Source of the DNA: Blastomonas ursincola
GTDB lineage: Bacteria; Pseudomonadota; Alphaproteobacteria; Sphingomonadales; Sphingomonadaceae
NCBI RefSeq assembly: GCF_013607875.1
Contig: NZ_VDES01000002.1
Coordinates: 637,638-701,637 of the forward strand
Length of the DNA: 64,000 nucleotides
Direction: 5' to 3'
The notes under the pieces are model-generated. The model had not been told where the DNA came from. It made no database searches and saw nothing but the letters and a program-made list of their open reading frames with translations. A program made the position numbers and the translations under genes. Shown here piece by piece: positions 1 to 8,965 of this stretch (position 1 is the first letter of the stretch; every line of letters starts with the position of its first letter).

Positions 1-1
1 C

Positions 2-241
2 ATGTATGCCAGCGACATTGCCGATATCGGCAACACGGGCGGGTCCTTTGCCGGGTCGATTACGGCGGCCCTGTTCCTCCAGCGCTTTGTCGGCGAAGGC
101 GTGCCCTGGGCGCATTTCGACACCTATGCCTGGCGCCCGACCCCGCGCCCCGGCCAGCCCAAGGGCGGCGAGGCGATGGGGCTGCGCGCCAGCTGGCACT
201 ATCTGCGCAGCCGCTATGACGCGAAACCTGCCCCGCAATGA
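2..241 (+). CDS. Leucyl aminopeptidase family (M17) protein, C-terminal fragment
   Basis: The 3' end of a gene that begins before the window; 79 codons are visible in an open frame from the first bases. The conserved stretch [19 protein letters not shown] followed by WAHFDTYAW is the signature end of the M17 (PepA/leucyl aminopeptidase) catalytic domain, a cytosolic dizinc exopeptidase that removes N-terminal residues. The metal ligands lie upstream and are not seen, so activity cannot be judged. It reads in the same direction as the NlpC/P60 gene 110 bp downstream, so the two may share a transcript. Family assignment is good; the exact subfamily is not determinable from the tail. Confidence 0.85.
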   Translation: MYASDIADIGNTGGSFAGSITAALFLQRFVGEGVPWAHFDTYAWRPTPRPGQPKGGEAMGLRASWHYLRSRYDAKPAPQ

Positions 242-351
242 CGGGGCTTGGACAAATGCCGACAACTGGGCTATCAGCCCCGGCTGCGCGGTGCCCGGCA
301 CCGGCAGGGACAGATCATCATGACGCGGCATGGCTTGAGGGACTGGGGTAA

Positions 352-1317
352 TTGACACATTCGACACGTTCTGCGGCGGAAGCATCGCCGGTGGATGCCG
401 GATCGGCGCTGCAGGACAGCTCTGACGCCCCCGCAGCGGGGCAGCAGCGCTTCGTGCTGAGCGGTCCGGTCGCCGATTACGACCCGCGCGTCACGGCCAT
501 CCGCGGCGATCTGGCCGATATCGCGCTCGCCGGAAAGTTCTTCGCGCCGCATTATGTCGCGCCGCAGCTCCATCGCGTGAGCCATGCCGCAGCGATGCTG
601 CGCAAGGCGGGCAGCGCCGATGCCGAGGCGGTCAGCCAGTTGCAGCCGGGCGAAGGCTTCGCCCTGCTCGACAGCGCGGGCGACTGGGGGTGGGGCTATG
701 GCGTTCACGACGGCTATTGCGGCTATGTCCGGCTTGACGCGTTGACCCGCGACGCCGCCGAGCCGACCCATGTCGTGCATGTCCGCCGCGCGCTGGTCTT
801 TGCCGAACCGTTGATCAAGAGGCCGATGGTGGCGAGCCTGCCGATGGGCGCGCGGGTCGCAGTGCTGGGCGCCAGCGAGTGCGGGAAGTTCCTGCAGGTC
901 GAGGCCGGCTGGATGTCGGTGCGCCACGCGATCGGCCTAGATGCGCTGACCTGCGATCCGGTCGATCGCGCGCAGCAGCTGATCGGCGCGCCCTATCTCT
1001 GGGGCGGGCGCGGCGGCGATGCGCTCGACTGTTCGGGGCTGGTGCAGCTGGTGCTGATGCTCGCGGGCCATGCCGCCCCGCGCGACAGCGACCAGCAGAT
1101 GGCGGCGCTCGGCCGCGCGCTCGGCGATGACGAGCCGCTGGCGCGCGGCGATCTGGTCTTCTTTCCCGGCCATGTCGGGATCATGGCGGATGCAGAGACG
1201 CTGGTGCACGCCAATGCCTTCTGGATGCAGGTGGTGGCAGAGCCGCTGGCCGATGTGATCGCCCGCTTCCCCGAAACCACGCCGCAGCCGGTTCTGGCGC
1301 GCAAGAGGATCGGCTGA
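352..1317 (+). CDS. NlpC/P60 family peptidoglycan hydrolase with SH3 domains
   Basis: 321 residues beginning with a TTG codon; no in-frame ATG lies close upstream, and a GAGGGA purine run precedes it. The N-terminal two thirds carry two SH3-like segments (about residues 95-130 and 140-185) that normally bind the wall. The C-terminal NlpC/P60 papain-like domain holds the catalytic cysteine in LDCSGLVQ (Cys227), a histidine in GHVGIM (His274) and a third polar residue near His286. Such enzymes cleave the gamma-D-glutamyl-meso-diaminopimelate bond of stem peptides. No signal peptide is visible, so a role in recycling cytosolic muropeptides fits better than export. Its stop overlaps the argC start (ATGA), indicating translational coupling. 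Confidence 0.85.
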   Translation: MTHSTRSAAEASPVDAGSALQDSSDAPAAGQQRFVLSGPVADYDPRVTAIRGDLADIALAGKFFAPHYVAPQLHRVSHAAAMLRKAGSADAEAVSQLQPGEGFALLDSAGDWGWGYGVHDGYCGYVRLDALTRDAAEPTHVVHVRRALVFAEPLIKRPMVASLPMGARVAVLGASECGKFLQVEAGWMSVRHAIGLDALTCDPVDRAQQLIGAPYLWGGRGGDALDCSGLVQLVLMLAGHAAPRDSDQQMAALGRALGDDEPLARGDLVFFPGHVGIMADAETLVHANAFWMQVVAEPLADVIARFPETTPQPVLARKRIG

Positions 1318-2252
1318 TGCTCAAACTGTTCATCGATGGCGCTGCTGGAACCACCGGCCTGGAGATTGCCGAGCGCATGGCGGGGCGCGACGAATTCCGC
1401 CTGATCACGCTCAGCGATGCCGATCGCAAGAGCGTGTCCGCGCGCGCTGCTGCCATCCAGGACGCCGATTTCGTCATCCTGTGCCTGCCCGATGCCGCTG
1501 CACGCGAGGCGGTGGCGCTGGGCGAGGGGGCGGACACGCGCTTCATCGATGCCTCGAGCGCGCACCGCGTCGCCGATGGCTGGACCTATGGCTTTGCCGA
1601 GCTGCGCAAGGGCCAGCGCGAGGCGATTGCCAGCGCCCGGCTGGTGAGCAATCCTGGCTGCTACCCGACCGGTTTCCTGGCGCTGGTCGCGCCGCTGGTC
1701 GCCGAGGACCTGCTGCCCGCCGATCATGGCTTCATCGTCAACGCGGTGAGCGGCTATTCGGGCGGCGGCAAGGATCTGATCCAGCGGATGCAGGTCGACG
1801 CGCCCGAAATCGGCTTTCGCGCTTATGCGCTGGGGTTGGAGCACAAGCATCTGCCCGAGATGCAGGTGCATGCAGGGCTCAGCCGCGCGCCGATCTTTGC
1901 GCCCGCGGTCGTCCGCGCCTTCCGCGGCATGCTGGTTGATGTGCCGCTGTTCCTCGATCCGGAGCTGGGTTTTGCCGATGCGCGTACCTTGCACGCCGCG
2001 CTCGCGGACCATTATGCAGGCGAGCCGCTGGTCACTGTCGCGCCGATCGATGCGGTGCCGGGCGAGCTTCTCGTGAGCGAGAATGATCCTGCCACCGACC
2101 GGCTGTCGCTTTACGTGCTGCCCAGCGCCGATGGATCGCAGGTGCGGCTGGTTGCGATGCTCGACAATCTGGGCAAGGGCGCGAGCGGGGCTGCGGTGCA
2201 GAATCTCAACATCATGGCCGGGCTCGACGAACTGGCCGGTTTGCGCAGTTAA
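1317..2252 (+). CDS. argC: N-acetyl-gamma-glutamyl-phosphate reductase, short type
   Basis: 311 residues. Catalyses NADPH-dependent reduction of N-acetyl-glutamyl-5-phosphate to the semialdehyde, the third step of arginine synthesis, in the cytosol. The N-terminus carries a Rossmann motif (DGAAGTTGLEIAERM) and the active-site cysteine sits in SNPGCYPTGF (Cys115). At about 310 residues it belongs to the shorter ArgC type 2 rather than the roughly 340-residue form. The ATG overlaps the preceding NlpC/P60 stop by one base. No other arg gene is nearby. Its stop overlaps the convergent GGDEF gene by 4 bp, leaving no room for a separate terminator. Confidence 0.93.
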   Translation: MLKLFIDGAAGTTGLEIAERMAGRDEFRLITLSDADRKSVSARAAAIQDADFVILCLPDAAAREAVALGEGADTRFIDASSAHRVADGWTYGFAELRKGQREAIASARLVSNPGCYPTGFLALVAPLVAEDLLPADHGFIVNAVSGYSGGGKDLIQRMQVDAPEIGFRAYALGLEHKHLPEMQVHAGLSRAPIFAPAVVRAFRGMLVDVPLFLDPELGFADARTLHAALADHYAGEPLVTVAPIDAVPGELLVSENDPATDRLSLYVLPSADGSQVRLVAMLDNLGKGASGAAVQNLNIMAGLDELAGLRS

Positions 2253-3220
2253 GCGTTCGGTCGCCCGCGCTTTGCAGTATACAGCGCCCGGTCGGCGCGC
2301 AGGAACATCGCTTCGGCATCATAGGCGATCGCGTTTTCGGCGATCGCGATGCCGTAGCTTGCGCTCACTTCGAGCAGATGTCCGTTCCAGACGATCGGCG
2401 TCCTCAGCAAATTGATCGCTTCCTTCGCGCGCCGGGCGATCCGTGGCAGGTGGCGGTTGCTGGGAAGCAGTACGGCAAATTCGTCGCCACCCACTCGCGC
2501 CACCATCAGGGAATCGAAAAAGGCCTGGGAAAGGCGCTTGCCGAACTGCACCAGACAGGCGTCGCCCGCCAGATGGCCGTAGCGGTCATTGATCGCCTTG
2601 AAACCATCGACATCGAACAGGATCAGCGCGCCCAGCGGACGGAAGAAGGGGGCCGCGACGCTCGCATCCAAAAAGCGGGTCTGGAACACTGCACGATTGG
2701 CAAGGCCGGTAAGGCAATCGGTCTCGGCCGAGGCGCGCAGGCGCTCCTGCTCGGCGCGCTGGCGGGTGATATCCTGCTTGGTGCCAGTCAGTCTGACGGG
2801 GCGTCCGGCAACGCATTCCACCTGGGCCGTGATCTGGATCCAGCGCTCCTCGCCGCCAGACTGCGTAATGCGAGCGTCGAGCGCGAAGCTGCCCGACCGT
2901 TCGATCGCGCGCGAGCGCACCCTCTCCAGCGCATCGCGTGACTCCGGATCGTAGAGCTTTATGATCTCGCTGCGATGGACATCGCCTTTAAGGGGGACGC
3001 CGAATATGTCGTAAAGGCTGCGCGTCCAGATCAGGCTCTCCGTCCTGAGATCGCATTCGAACACGCCGATGCCCGCACGATCAAGGCTGCGCAACAGGCG
3101 CAAGGTGTCGGGCCGATCCATGCGGCTGCTTGCCACGTCGGCAAGGTCAGGATCGCCCCAGCCCTCATGGCCGGTGGACCCGAAGTCATGAATATACCCG
3201 CCCATCAACGCTGATTGCAC
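2249..3220 (-). CDS. PAS-GGDEF diguanylate cyclase
   Basis: 323 residues, GTG start (an ATG alternative lies at 3205). Residues about 45-165 form a PAS/PAC sensor (ends in a TGTKQDITRQRAEQE linker), followed by a GGDEF domain with intact VGGDEFAVL signature and the DVDGFKAIND metal/substrate strand, so it should make cyclic di-GMP from two GTP. No RxxD inhibitory site stands five residues before GGDEF, so product feedback through a canonical I-site is not expected. No membrane segment is seen; sensing is cytosolic, ligand unknown. It is monocistronic and convergent with argC. A near-consensus CtrA box lies upstream. Confidence 0.9.
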   Translation of the reverse strand: MQSALMGGYIHDFGSTGHEGWGDPDLADVASSRMDRPDTLRLLRSLDRAGIGVFECDLRTESLIWTRSLYDIFGVPLKGDVHRSEIIKLYDPESRDALERVRSRAIERSGSFALDARITQSGGEERWIQITAQVECVAGRPVRLTGTKQDITRQRAEQERLRASAETDCLTGLANRAVFQTRFLDASVAAPFFRPLGALILFDVDGFKAINDRYGHLAGDACLVQFGKRLSQAFFDSLMVARVGGDEFAVLLPSNRHLPRIARRAKEAINLLRTPIVWNGHLLEVSASYGIAIAENAIAYDAEAMFLRADRALYTAKRGRPNA

Positions 3221-3257
3221 CGCTCCCTGGCCAAGGCCGAAAGCTAAATGGTTCGAG

Positions 3258-3273
3258 TTAATGCTCCGTTACC
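3258..3273. promoter_or_regulatory. Possible CtrA box upstream of the diguanylate cyclase
   Basis: TTAA, seven bases, TTACC: one mismatch from the alphaproteobacterial CtrA consensus TTAA-N7-TTAAC. It lies about 40 bp upstream of the GGDEF gene, a plausible promoter position. One mismatch in a GC-rich genome is still uncommon, but this rests on pattern matching only. Confidence 0.3.
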
Positions 3274-3294
3274 AACGGGATGAACCATGGTCGT

Positions 3295-4503
3295 TCAGAA
3301 AAACGCCTGAATTCCGGTCTGTGCGCGGCCCAGGATAAGCGCGTGAACATCATGCGCGCCCTCGTAGGTATTAACCGTTTCCAGGTTCACCATGTGCCGC
3401 ATCACCTGATATTCTTCGCTGATGCCGTTGCCGCCGTGCATGTCGCGCGCCATGCGGGCGATGTCGAGCGCCTTGCCGCAATTGTTGCGCTTGACGATCG
3501 AGATCATCTCGGGCGCGAACCGGCCCTCGTCCATCAGCCGCCCGACGCGCAAGCTCGCCTGCAGGCCGAGCGCAATCTCGGTCTGCATGTCGGCCAACTT
3601 CTTCTGGAACAGCTGCGTCGCGGCGAGCGGCTTGCCGAACTGTACGCGGTCGAGACCATATTGCCGCGCGGCGTGCCAGCAGAATTCCGCCGCGCCCATC
3701 GCGCCCCAGCTGATGCCGTAGCGCGCACGGTTAAGGCAGCCGAACGGACCCTTGAGCCCCTCGACATTCGGCAGCAGCGCGTCTTCGCCGACCTCGACCT
3801 CGTCCATCTGGATCATGCCGGTGGTGGACGCGCGCAAGCTGAGCTTGCCCTTGATCTTGGGGGCGTTGAGGCCCTTCATGCCCTTTTCCAAAATGAATCC
3901 GCGGATCGCGCCGCCATGCGCGTCGGACTTGGCCCAGATCACGAACACATCGGCAAACGGGCTGTTCGAGATCCAGGTCTTCGCACCCGAGATCACATAG
4001 CCGCCATCGACCTTCTTCGCGCGCGTCTTCATGCCCGCCGGGTCGGACCCGGCATCGGGTTCGGTCAGCCCGAAACAGCCGATCAGCGTGCCAGCGGTGA
4101 GGCCGGGCAGATATTTGCGGCGCTGTTCGTCGCTGCCATAGGTATTGATCGGGTGGATGACGAGCGAGCTTTGCACCGACATCATCGACCGGTAGCCGCT
4201 GTCGACCCGCTCGACCTCACGCGCGATCAGGCCATAGGCGACATAGCTCGCCTCCGCGCCGCCGAATTCTTCCGATATGGTTGCGCCGAGCAGGCCAGCT
4301 TCGCCCATCATCGGGAACAGTTCGGGCGCGTCGATCTCCTCGCGAAACGCGTCGATGACACGCGGTTGCAGCACGTCCTGCGCAAAACCGCGCGCGCTTT
4401 GCTGGATCAGCCGCTCCTCTTCGGTCAGCTGCTCGTCGAGCAGAAAGGGGTCGTCCCAGGTGAACGGGATGGTTTCGGCCTTGCGGATGGTGTCGTGCTT
4501 CAT
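3295..4503 (-). CDS. gcdH: Glutaryl-CoA dehydrogenase
   Basis: 402 residues from the ATG at 4503; the frame extends upstream to a TTG, but the ATG gives the family-standard N-terminus. An acyl-CoA dehydrogenase-fold FAD enzyme that oxidises and decarboxylates glutaryl-CoA to crotonyl-CoA in lysine, hydroxylysine and tryptophan breakdown. Diagnostic features are [12 protein letters not shown] (FAD contact), the [12 protein letters not shown] helix, and the C-terminal [16 protein letters not shown], whose Glu381 is the catalytic base and which is characteristic of glutaryl- rather than general acyl-CoA dehydrogenases. No electron-transfer flavoprotein or CoA-transferase gene is adjacent, so it appears monocistronic. 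Confidence 0.93.
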   Translation of the reverse strand: MKHDTIRKAETIPFTWDDPFLLDEQLTEEERLIQQSARGFAQDVLQPRVIDAFREEIDAPELFPMMGEAGLLGATISEEFGGAEASYVAYGLIAREVERVDSGYRSMMSVQSSLVIHPINTYGSDEQRRKYLPGLTAGTLIGCFGLTEPDAGSDPAGMKTRAKKVDGGYVISGAKTWISNSPFADVFVIWAKSDAHGGAIRGFILEKGMKGLNAPKIKGKLSLRASTTGMIQMDEVEVGEDALLPNVEGLKGPFGCLNRARYGISWGAMGAAEFCWHAARQYGLDRVQFGKPLAATQLFQKKLADMQTEIALGLQASLRVGRLMDEGRFAPEMISIVKRNNCGKALDIARMARDMHGGNGISEEYQVMRHMVNLETVNTYEGAHDVHALILGRAQTGIQAFF

Positions 4504-4646
4504 GGTGCTAGGTCTAGCGCAGCTTGGCCCGCGCTCCAACCGGATTTTGCGCAGCAGAGTTGACGTAAACGTAAAGCGGGTGCGACGAACCGGTGTCCGC
4601 TTTCGGCACAGCGATTGCGTTAACCATCAATTGCCATGGGCAATGG

Positions 4647-4662
4647 TTAAAAATGCATTAAC
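4647..4662. promoter_or_regulatory. Perfect CtrA binding box
   Basis: TTAA-AAATGCA-TTAAC matches the CtrA consensus TTAA-N7-TTAAC exactly. It lies 9 bp before the ATG of the small membrane protein gene and about 145 bp upstream of gcdH, within their divergent intergenic region. A related inverted arrangement (TTAACCA at 4620 and TGGTTAA ending at 4650, with TTGCC/GGCAA inside) precedes it. So close to the start codon it would act as a repressor site for the small gene or an activator of the divergent gene; direction of control is inference. Confidence 0.55.
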
Positions 4663-4671
4663 TCATGAGCC

Positions 4672-4875
4672 ATGCAGCGGCTTCAATTCCTTCGCACCCC
4701 GGCTCAGCCCCACAGCTTCCGCTCGGCGCTGTCGCCCCGCGTCCTCGCAGCGACCCCGGTCGACGAACCAGAGGTGCTGGCCAAGCGCAAGCGCGCGCAA
4801 CGCAACGAGGAAATCCGCCTTTTCTTCCTGAGCTTTACCGCATTCTTTGTTGCGATCAGCTCGTTCATCTGGTGA
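4672..4875 (+). CDS. Small single-span membrane protein of unknown function
   Basis: 67 residues. The first 50 are polar and basic (KRKRAQRNEE just before the membrane segment) and the last 18, LFFLSFTAFFVAISSFIW, form one hydrophobic helix, giving a C-tail-anchored inner membrane topology. I do not recognise a named family. The perfect CtrA box just upstream, the basic pre-membrane segment and codon bias consistent with the genome favour a real gene. Its end overlaps the convergent photolyase gene by 11 bp. The overlapping longer reading in another frame has no such structure. Function may be cell-cycle or polarity linked if CtrA control is real. Confidence 0.55.
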   Translation: MQRLQFLRTPAQPHSFRSALSPRVLAATPVDEPEVLAKRKRAQRNEEIRLFFLSFTAFFVAISSFIW

Positions 4876-6397
4876 ACGAATCGAGAAAGCGCTCTGCATC
4901 GGCGCGGATCGCCTGCTTGTCCTTGTCCGCCCGCTTCGCCCAGTTGCGATAGGGCATGGCAAGCCGCTGGTTCTTGCCCAGCACGTCCTCGTTGCGGTCG
5001 AGAAAGTCCCAGTAGAGCAGGTTGAACGGACAGGCCTTTGCCCCCGTCTTGGCCTTCACGTCATAGCGGCAATGCTGGCAGTAATCCGACATCGAATTGA
5101 TGTAATTGCCGCTCGAGGCATAAGGCTTGCTGGCGAGCAGCCCGCCATCGGCAAACTGGCTCATCCCCAGCGTGTTGGGCAGCTCGACCCATTCATAGGC
5201 ATCAGCGTACACTTCCAGATACCATAGATGCACCGCGTGCGGATCGATGCCGGCGATCAGCGCGAAATTGCCGGTGATCATCAGCCGCTGGATATGGTGC
5301 GCATAGCCATGGTCCATCGTCTGGCCGATCGCCTGTTTCAGACAGTGCATGTCGGTCTGACCATCATAATAGAAGCCGGGCAGGGGGCGGCTGGCATTCA
5401 GGGCGTTGCGCTGTGCATAATCCGGCCCCTCGCGCCAGTAGATGCCGCGCACATATTCGCGCCAGCCAATGATCTGGCGGATGAAGCCCTCGGTCGCGTT
5501 GAGCGGGGCCTTGCCGTCGCGCCAGGCCTTTTCGACCGCGCGGCACAGCTCGAGCGGATCGAGCAGCCCGCAATTGAGATAGGGCGAGAGGATCGAGTGC
5601 CACAGGAACGGCTGATCGGTCAGCATCGCGTCCTGATAATCACCGAACTTCGCCAGCGCATGCCGGATGAAATGCGCCTGCTGCCTCGCCGCGTCCTCGG
5701 CCGTGGTGGCGAAGGCGAAATGGTCGAGGCTGCCGGGATGGTTACCGAAACGCTTGGCCACCAGATCGAGCACCGCGCGCGTGATGGCATCGGGCTTGAA
5801 CTTGAGCGGCTGCGGGATCAGCAGCGGCTCGTTCGGTGGCGGCTTGCGGTTCTCGCTGTCGTAATTCCATTCGCCGCCCTCGGGCTTGCCTTCGTCATCG
5901 AGCAGCAGCCCGGTCTTGCGGCGCATTTCGCGGTAGAAGAACTCCATGCGCAGCTGCTTGCGCCCCTCGGCCCAGGCGTCGAATTCCTCGTGCGTGCAGA
6001 CGAACCGGTCGTCCTCGCGCAGCTCGACGGGTACGTCGAACCGATCCGCCCATTCTTCCATCGCCGCACGCACCCGCCATTCGCCGGGCAGCGTTGCGAT
6101 GATGCGCTCGGGATGATGGCGCTCGATCGCGCGCGCCAGCTCTCCGGTAAACGAGCCTGCATTGTCGGGGTCGTCCAGCTTCACATAATCCACCGTCCAG
6201 CCAGCCGTGCGCAGCGCTTCGGCATGGTGGCGCATCGCCGAGAGAATGAAGGCGATCTTGGCCTTGTGGTGGCGGACATAGGTCGTCTCCTCGTCCACCT
6301 CCATCATCAGCAGCACCGCCCGTTTCTGCTCGACGCCGCGCAGCGCCGAGAGGGAAAGGCTGAGCTGATCGCCCAGGATCGGGATGAGGATGGTCAT
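4865..6397 (-). CDS. phrB: Iron-sulfur bacterial cryptochrome/photolyase, (6-4) type
   Basis: 510 residues from the ATG at 6397 (a TTG at 6448 is less likely). FeS-BCP family flavoprotein related to Agrobacterium PhrB, which repairs (6-4) photoproducts using light, FAD and a lumazine antenna. Four cysteines matching the known 4Fe-4S ligands are present: Cys352, Cys440, Cys443 (DYCQHC) and Cys456 (ACPFN). The histidine pair needed for (6-4) repair is seen in YAHHIQRLMITGNF (His367, His368). All six positions sit two residues later than in PhrB, supporting the chosen start. A DUF2256 protein, which I expect often to neighbour such genes, lies 41 kb away at 47.2 kb. Monocistronic and convergent with the small membrane gene. 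Confidence 0.93.
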   Translation of the reverse strand: MTILIPILGDQLSLSLSALRGVEQKRAVLLMMEVDEETTYVRHHKAKIAFILSAMRHHAEALRTAGWTVDYVKLDDPDNAGSFTGELARAIERHHPERIIATLPGEWRVRAAMEEWADRFDVPVELREDDRFVCTHEEFDAWAEGRKQLRMEFFYREMRRKTGLLLDDEGKPEGGEWNYDSENRKPPPNEPLLIPQPLKFKPDAITRAVLDLVAKRFGNHPGSLDHFAFATTAEDAARQQAHFIRHALAKFGDYQDAMLTDQPFLWHSILSPYLNCGLLDPLELCRAVEKAWRDGKAPLNATEGFIRQIIGWREYVRGIYWREGPDYAQRNALNASRPLPGFYYDGQTDMHCLKQAIGQTMDHGYAHHIQRLMITGNFALIAGIDPHAVHLWYLEVYADAYEWVELPNTLGMSQFADGGLLASKPYASSGNYINSMSDYCQHCRYDVKAKTGAKACPFNLLYWDFLDRNEDVLGKNQRLAMPYRNWAKRADKDKQAIRADAERFLDSFTR

Positions 6398-6534
6398 TGG
6401 AGGCCCCTGTTTTGCGAGCCTTTCATGATGGGGAGGCTCGGCCGTCAATCAATGGCCGCAAGCCGCTATCATTTGTGGGCTCAGGGGCGTAACGCTCGTC
6501 TTGTCGGCATCGAGGCCGGCCGAGGACGAACGCC

Positions 6535-6963
6535 ATGCCCAATTCCGCACCCCGCGCGATCGAGAAGGCCATCGAGGAACCGGGCGCCCTCGTTGCCGCG
6601 CTGCGGGGGATGCGCAACCATTGCCCGCGCTGTGACCACAAGCCGCTGTTCGCCCGCTATCTCAAGCCCGTCGCGCGCTGCGCCTGCTGCGGGCAGGACT
6701 GGACGCTGCACCAGGCCGATGACTTTCCCGCCTATATCGCGATCTTCATCAGCGGGCATCTGCTCGCCCCGGTGCTGATTGCAGCCGGCAGCCGCGAGCT
6801 GCTGCCGATGGGGTGGCTCGCGCTGATCGCGGTGCTGGGCGCGCTGCTGCTGACGATTGTCATGCTGCAACCGGCCAAGGGCGCGGTCATCGCGCTGCAA
6901 TATCACTGGCGGATGCACGGCTTCGACCCCGCATCGCGCGAGGTGGATCAACGCCCCGATTGA
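6535..6963 (+). CDS. DUF983 family membrane protein
   Basis: 142 residues. The N-terminal part holds a four-cysteine knuckle pair (CPRCDHKPLF at about 30 and CACCGQDW at about 53) typical of DUF983, followed by two hydrophobic helices (about 68-86 and 92-112) and a short polar tail with YHWRMHGFDP. The family is common in alphaproteobacteria, has no established function, and is often seen near cytochrome oxidase or methyltransferase genes. Metal binding by the cysteines is inference. It is convergent with the DUF2147 gene, separated by only 4 bp. Confidence 0.85.
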   Translation: MPNSAPRAIEKAIEEPGALVAALRGMRNHCPRCDHKPLFARYLKPVARCACCGQDWTLHQADDFPAYIAIFISGHLLAPVLIAAGSRELLPMGWLALIAVLGALLLTIVMLQPAKGAVIALQYHWRMHGFDPASREVDQRPD

Positions 6964-6967
6964 TCCG

Positions 6968-7390
6968 TCAGACCTTCTTCCAGATCTGAGACTTGCACAG
7001 CAGGCCGCCCAATATGCAGCCGCTGATCTTGATCCGCCCGGCATCAAGCTGCTTGATCGTCGAATAATAGGTGCCGCCCAGATCGGGCACGAAGACATTG
7101 CCCTTCCAGTGTCCCGGCTTGGTCAGCCGATAATCACGGAGCAGGCTGGTGCCGACGAGATTGGGCGTGCCGCCCGCAGCGGCGTCCTTCTTGGCGAGAT
7201 CGCTGGCCCAGCTGACCTTGCCGCACAGATTCTCGCCGCACGGCTGGGTGACTACACGTACATCGCCGGTCGGGTTTTCCCAGGTTCCGTGGATGGTCTC
7301 GGCCCTGGCCACCTGCGCGCCCAGCCCTGTGGCGATGAAACCCATTGCTCCCCAAGCGAGACCGCGCGCCCGCAAACGCCCCAGATGCAT
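6968..7390 (-). CDS. DUF2147 family periplasmic protein
   Basis: 140 residues with an N-terminal signal peptide ending in a VARA-type cleavage site at about residue 30. The mature part is the DUF2147 beta-barrel-like domain: HGTWENPTGDVRVV at its start, paired cysteines in CGENLCGKVSW, and a terminal ISGCILGGLLCKSQIW. The conserved cysteines probably form disulfides in the periplasm. Family members are small secreted proteins of unknown role, sometimes adjacent to envelope stress genes. It starts about 190 bp from the divergent methyltransferase-like gene. Confidence 0.85.
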   Translation of the reverse strand: MHLGRLRARGLAWGAMGFIATGLGAQVARAETIHGTWENPTGDVRVVTQPCGENLCGKVSWASDLAKKDAAAGGTPNLVGTSLLRDYRLTKPGHWKGNVFVPDLGGTYYSTIKQLDAGRIKISGCILGGLLCKSQIWKKV

Positions 7391-7581
7391 GATACGACCC
7401 TTTGCAACCCTGTTTTCCCGGCGCGTCCCTTGATGGCAACAGCCCCGCGCCGGGATGACGATTAGGCCATGATCGCGGTTCCAAGTCGAGCGGCATTTGC
7501 CTCGGTTCGGCGAATTCCGGCTTGGAACCGCAGCATTTCCTTCATCGAATCCTTACCAATATCGGTTAAAAGGCGCGCGAC

Positions 7582-8886
7582 ATGACCCAAGCTGCGTCCG
7601 CCTTGTCCGACCCCTGTCCGCCCAGCGCGGTGAGCCATGGCGCGGGCCTGATCGGACTGGTCGGACTTCTGGGCTGGATCGCGCTGGCGCGCCATTTCGG
7701 CTGGGATGGGCCGAGCGCGGCGCTGGTCTGCTGCGTGGCTACCGGGGTGCCGATGGTGATCTGGTCGATCGTTGTCGACAAGGTCCATCTGCGCCCGAGC
7801 ACCGGCATCGACTGGAGCCATCCGCGCGCCGTGAAGGATGTGCTCGACATCAGCACCATCAAGCTGACCGGACTGTGGCTGACCTGGTCGCTGATCGCGG
7901 CGATCTATGCGACCGCGCGCTGGTACTGGACGGGCAATTACCAGTTCTCGATGGCGGTGTTCATCTACGCCTCGCCCTTCCTGTTCTTCCTTTCCATCCC
8001 CTATGTCATCTGGATCGACCGCTATCTGAAGGAACCGCGCGACGGCGCGTGGCATTTCGGCGCGATGATCTCCGGCCAGCCCGGCTGGGACCGCGAACAG
8101 ATTTGGCATCACTTGCGCGCCTGGGCGGTGAAGGGCTTTTTCCTCGCCTTCATGCTCTCGATCGTGCCGGGCGGCTATGCCGATATCGTCAACGCCAATG
8201 TCGCCGAGATCGCCACCAACCCAGTCTGGATCGCCAATTGGCTGATCATCGCGATGTTCCTGGTCGACGTGCAGTTCGCGACCGTCGGCTATGTGCTGAC
8301 CTTCAAGCCGCTCGATTCGCACATCCGCACCGCCAATCCCTTTATGGCCGGCTGGGCCGCGGCGCTGATCTGCTATCCGCCGTTCATCATGATGGGCGAT
8401 AACGGTCCGCTCAACTATCATGTCGCGACGGCAGACTGGGCTTATTGGTTCGAAGGGCACACAACCCTTATCGCCATCTGGGGTGTCTGGCTGGTGTTTC
8501 TCACCGGTGTCTATGCCTGGGCGACGGTCGCGTTCGGCATCCGCTTTTCCAACCTCACCCATCGCGGCATCCTGACGCACGGGCCGTATCGCTGGACCAA
8601 GCACCCGGCCTATCTCTCGAAGAACGCCTTCTGGTGGTTTTCCACCCTGCCATTCCTGGTCACCAGCGGGTCGTGGCAGGATGGGCTGCGCAACACCGTG
8701 CTGCTCGCCGCGGTGTCGGGCGTCTATTACTGGCGCGCGCGGACCGAGGAGCGGCACCTGATGGCCGATCCCGATTATGCCGCCTATGCTGCGTGGATGG
8801 AACGCCACGGCCCGGTGCCCCGCGCGATCGGCTGGCTGACCGGCAGGCGCGCGAAGGTCGATCCCGTGGTGGCACCCGCCGAATAA
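7582..8886 (+). CDS. Isoprenylcysteine carboxyl methyltransferase-like integral membrane protein
   Basis: 434 residues with roughly nine or ten hydrophobic helices. The C-terminal 130 residues match the ICMT/phospholipid methyltransferase fold: HGPYRWTKHPAYLSKN and, after a further helix, YYWRARTEERHL, the pair that binds S-adenosylmethionine in this superfamily. The N-terminal 280 residues are a distinct multi-helix membrane region, making it longer than minimal ICMTs (about 200 residues). Substrate is unknown; bacteria usually lack prenylated proteins, so a lipid or small-molecule acceptor is more likely. It lies alone upstream of a cytochrome c gene in the same direction, about 80 bp apart. 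Confidence 0.75.
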   Translation: MTQAASALSDPCPPSAVSHGAGLIGLVGLLGWIALARHFGWDGPSAALVCCVATGVPMVIWSIVVDKVHLRPSTGIDWSHPRAVKDVLDISTIKLTGLWLTWSLIAAIYATARWYWTGNYQFSMAVFIYASPFLFFLSIPYVIWIDRYLKEPRDGAWHFGAMISGQPGWDREQIWHHLRAWAVKGFFLAFMLSIVPGGYADIVNANVAEIATNPVWIANWLIIAMFLVDVQFATVGYVLTFKPLDSHIRTANPFMAGWAAALICYPPFIMMGDNGPLNYHVATADWAYWFEGHTTLIAIWGVWLVFLTGVYAWATVAFGIRFSNLTHRGILTHGPYRWTKHPAYLSKNAFWWFSTLPFLVTSGSWQDGLRNTVLLAAVSGVYYWRARTEERHLMADPDYAAYAAWMERHGPVPRAIGWLTGRRAKVDPVVAPAE

Positions 8887-8965
8887 GCCTGCAATCGCAT
8901 TCGTTGCGGCTGGTAATGCCGGCCATCGCCCCCATATCGCGCCTCCTTTGCAGCAGCAGGTGGAG

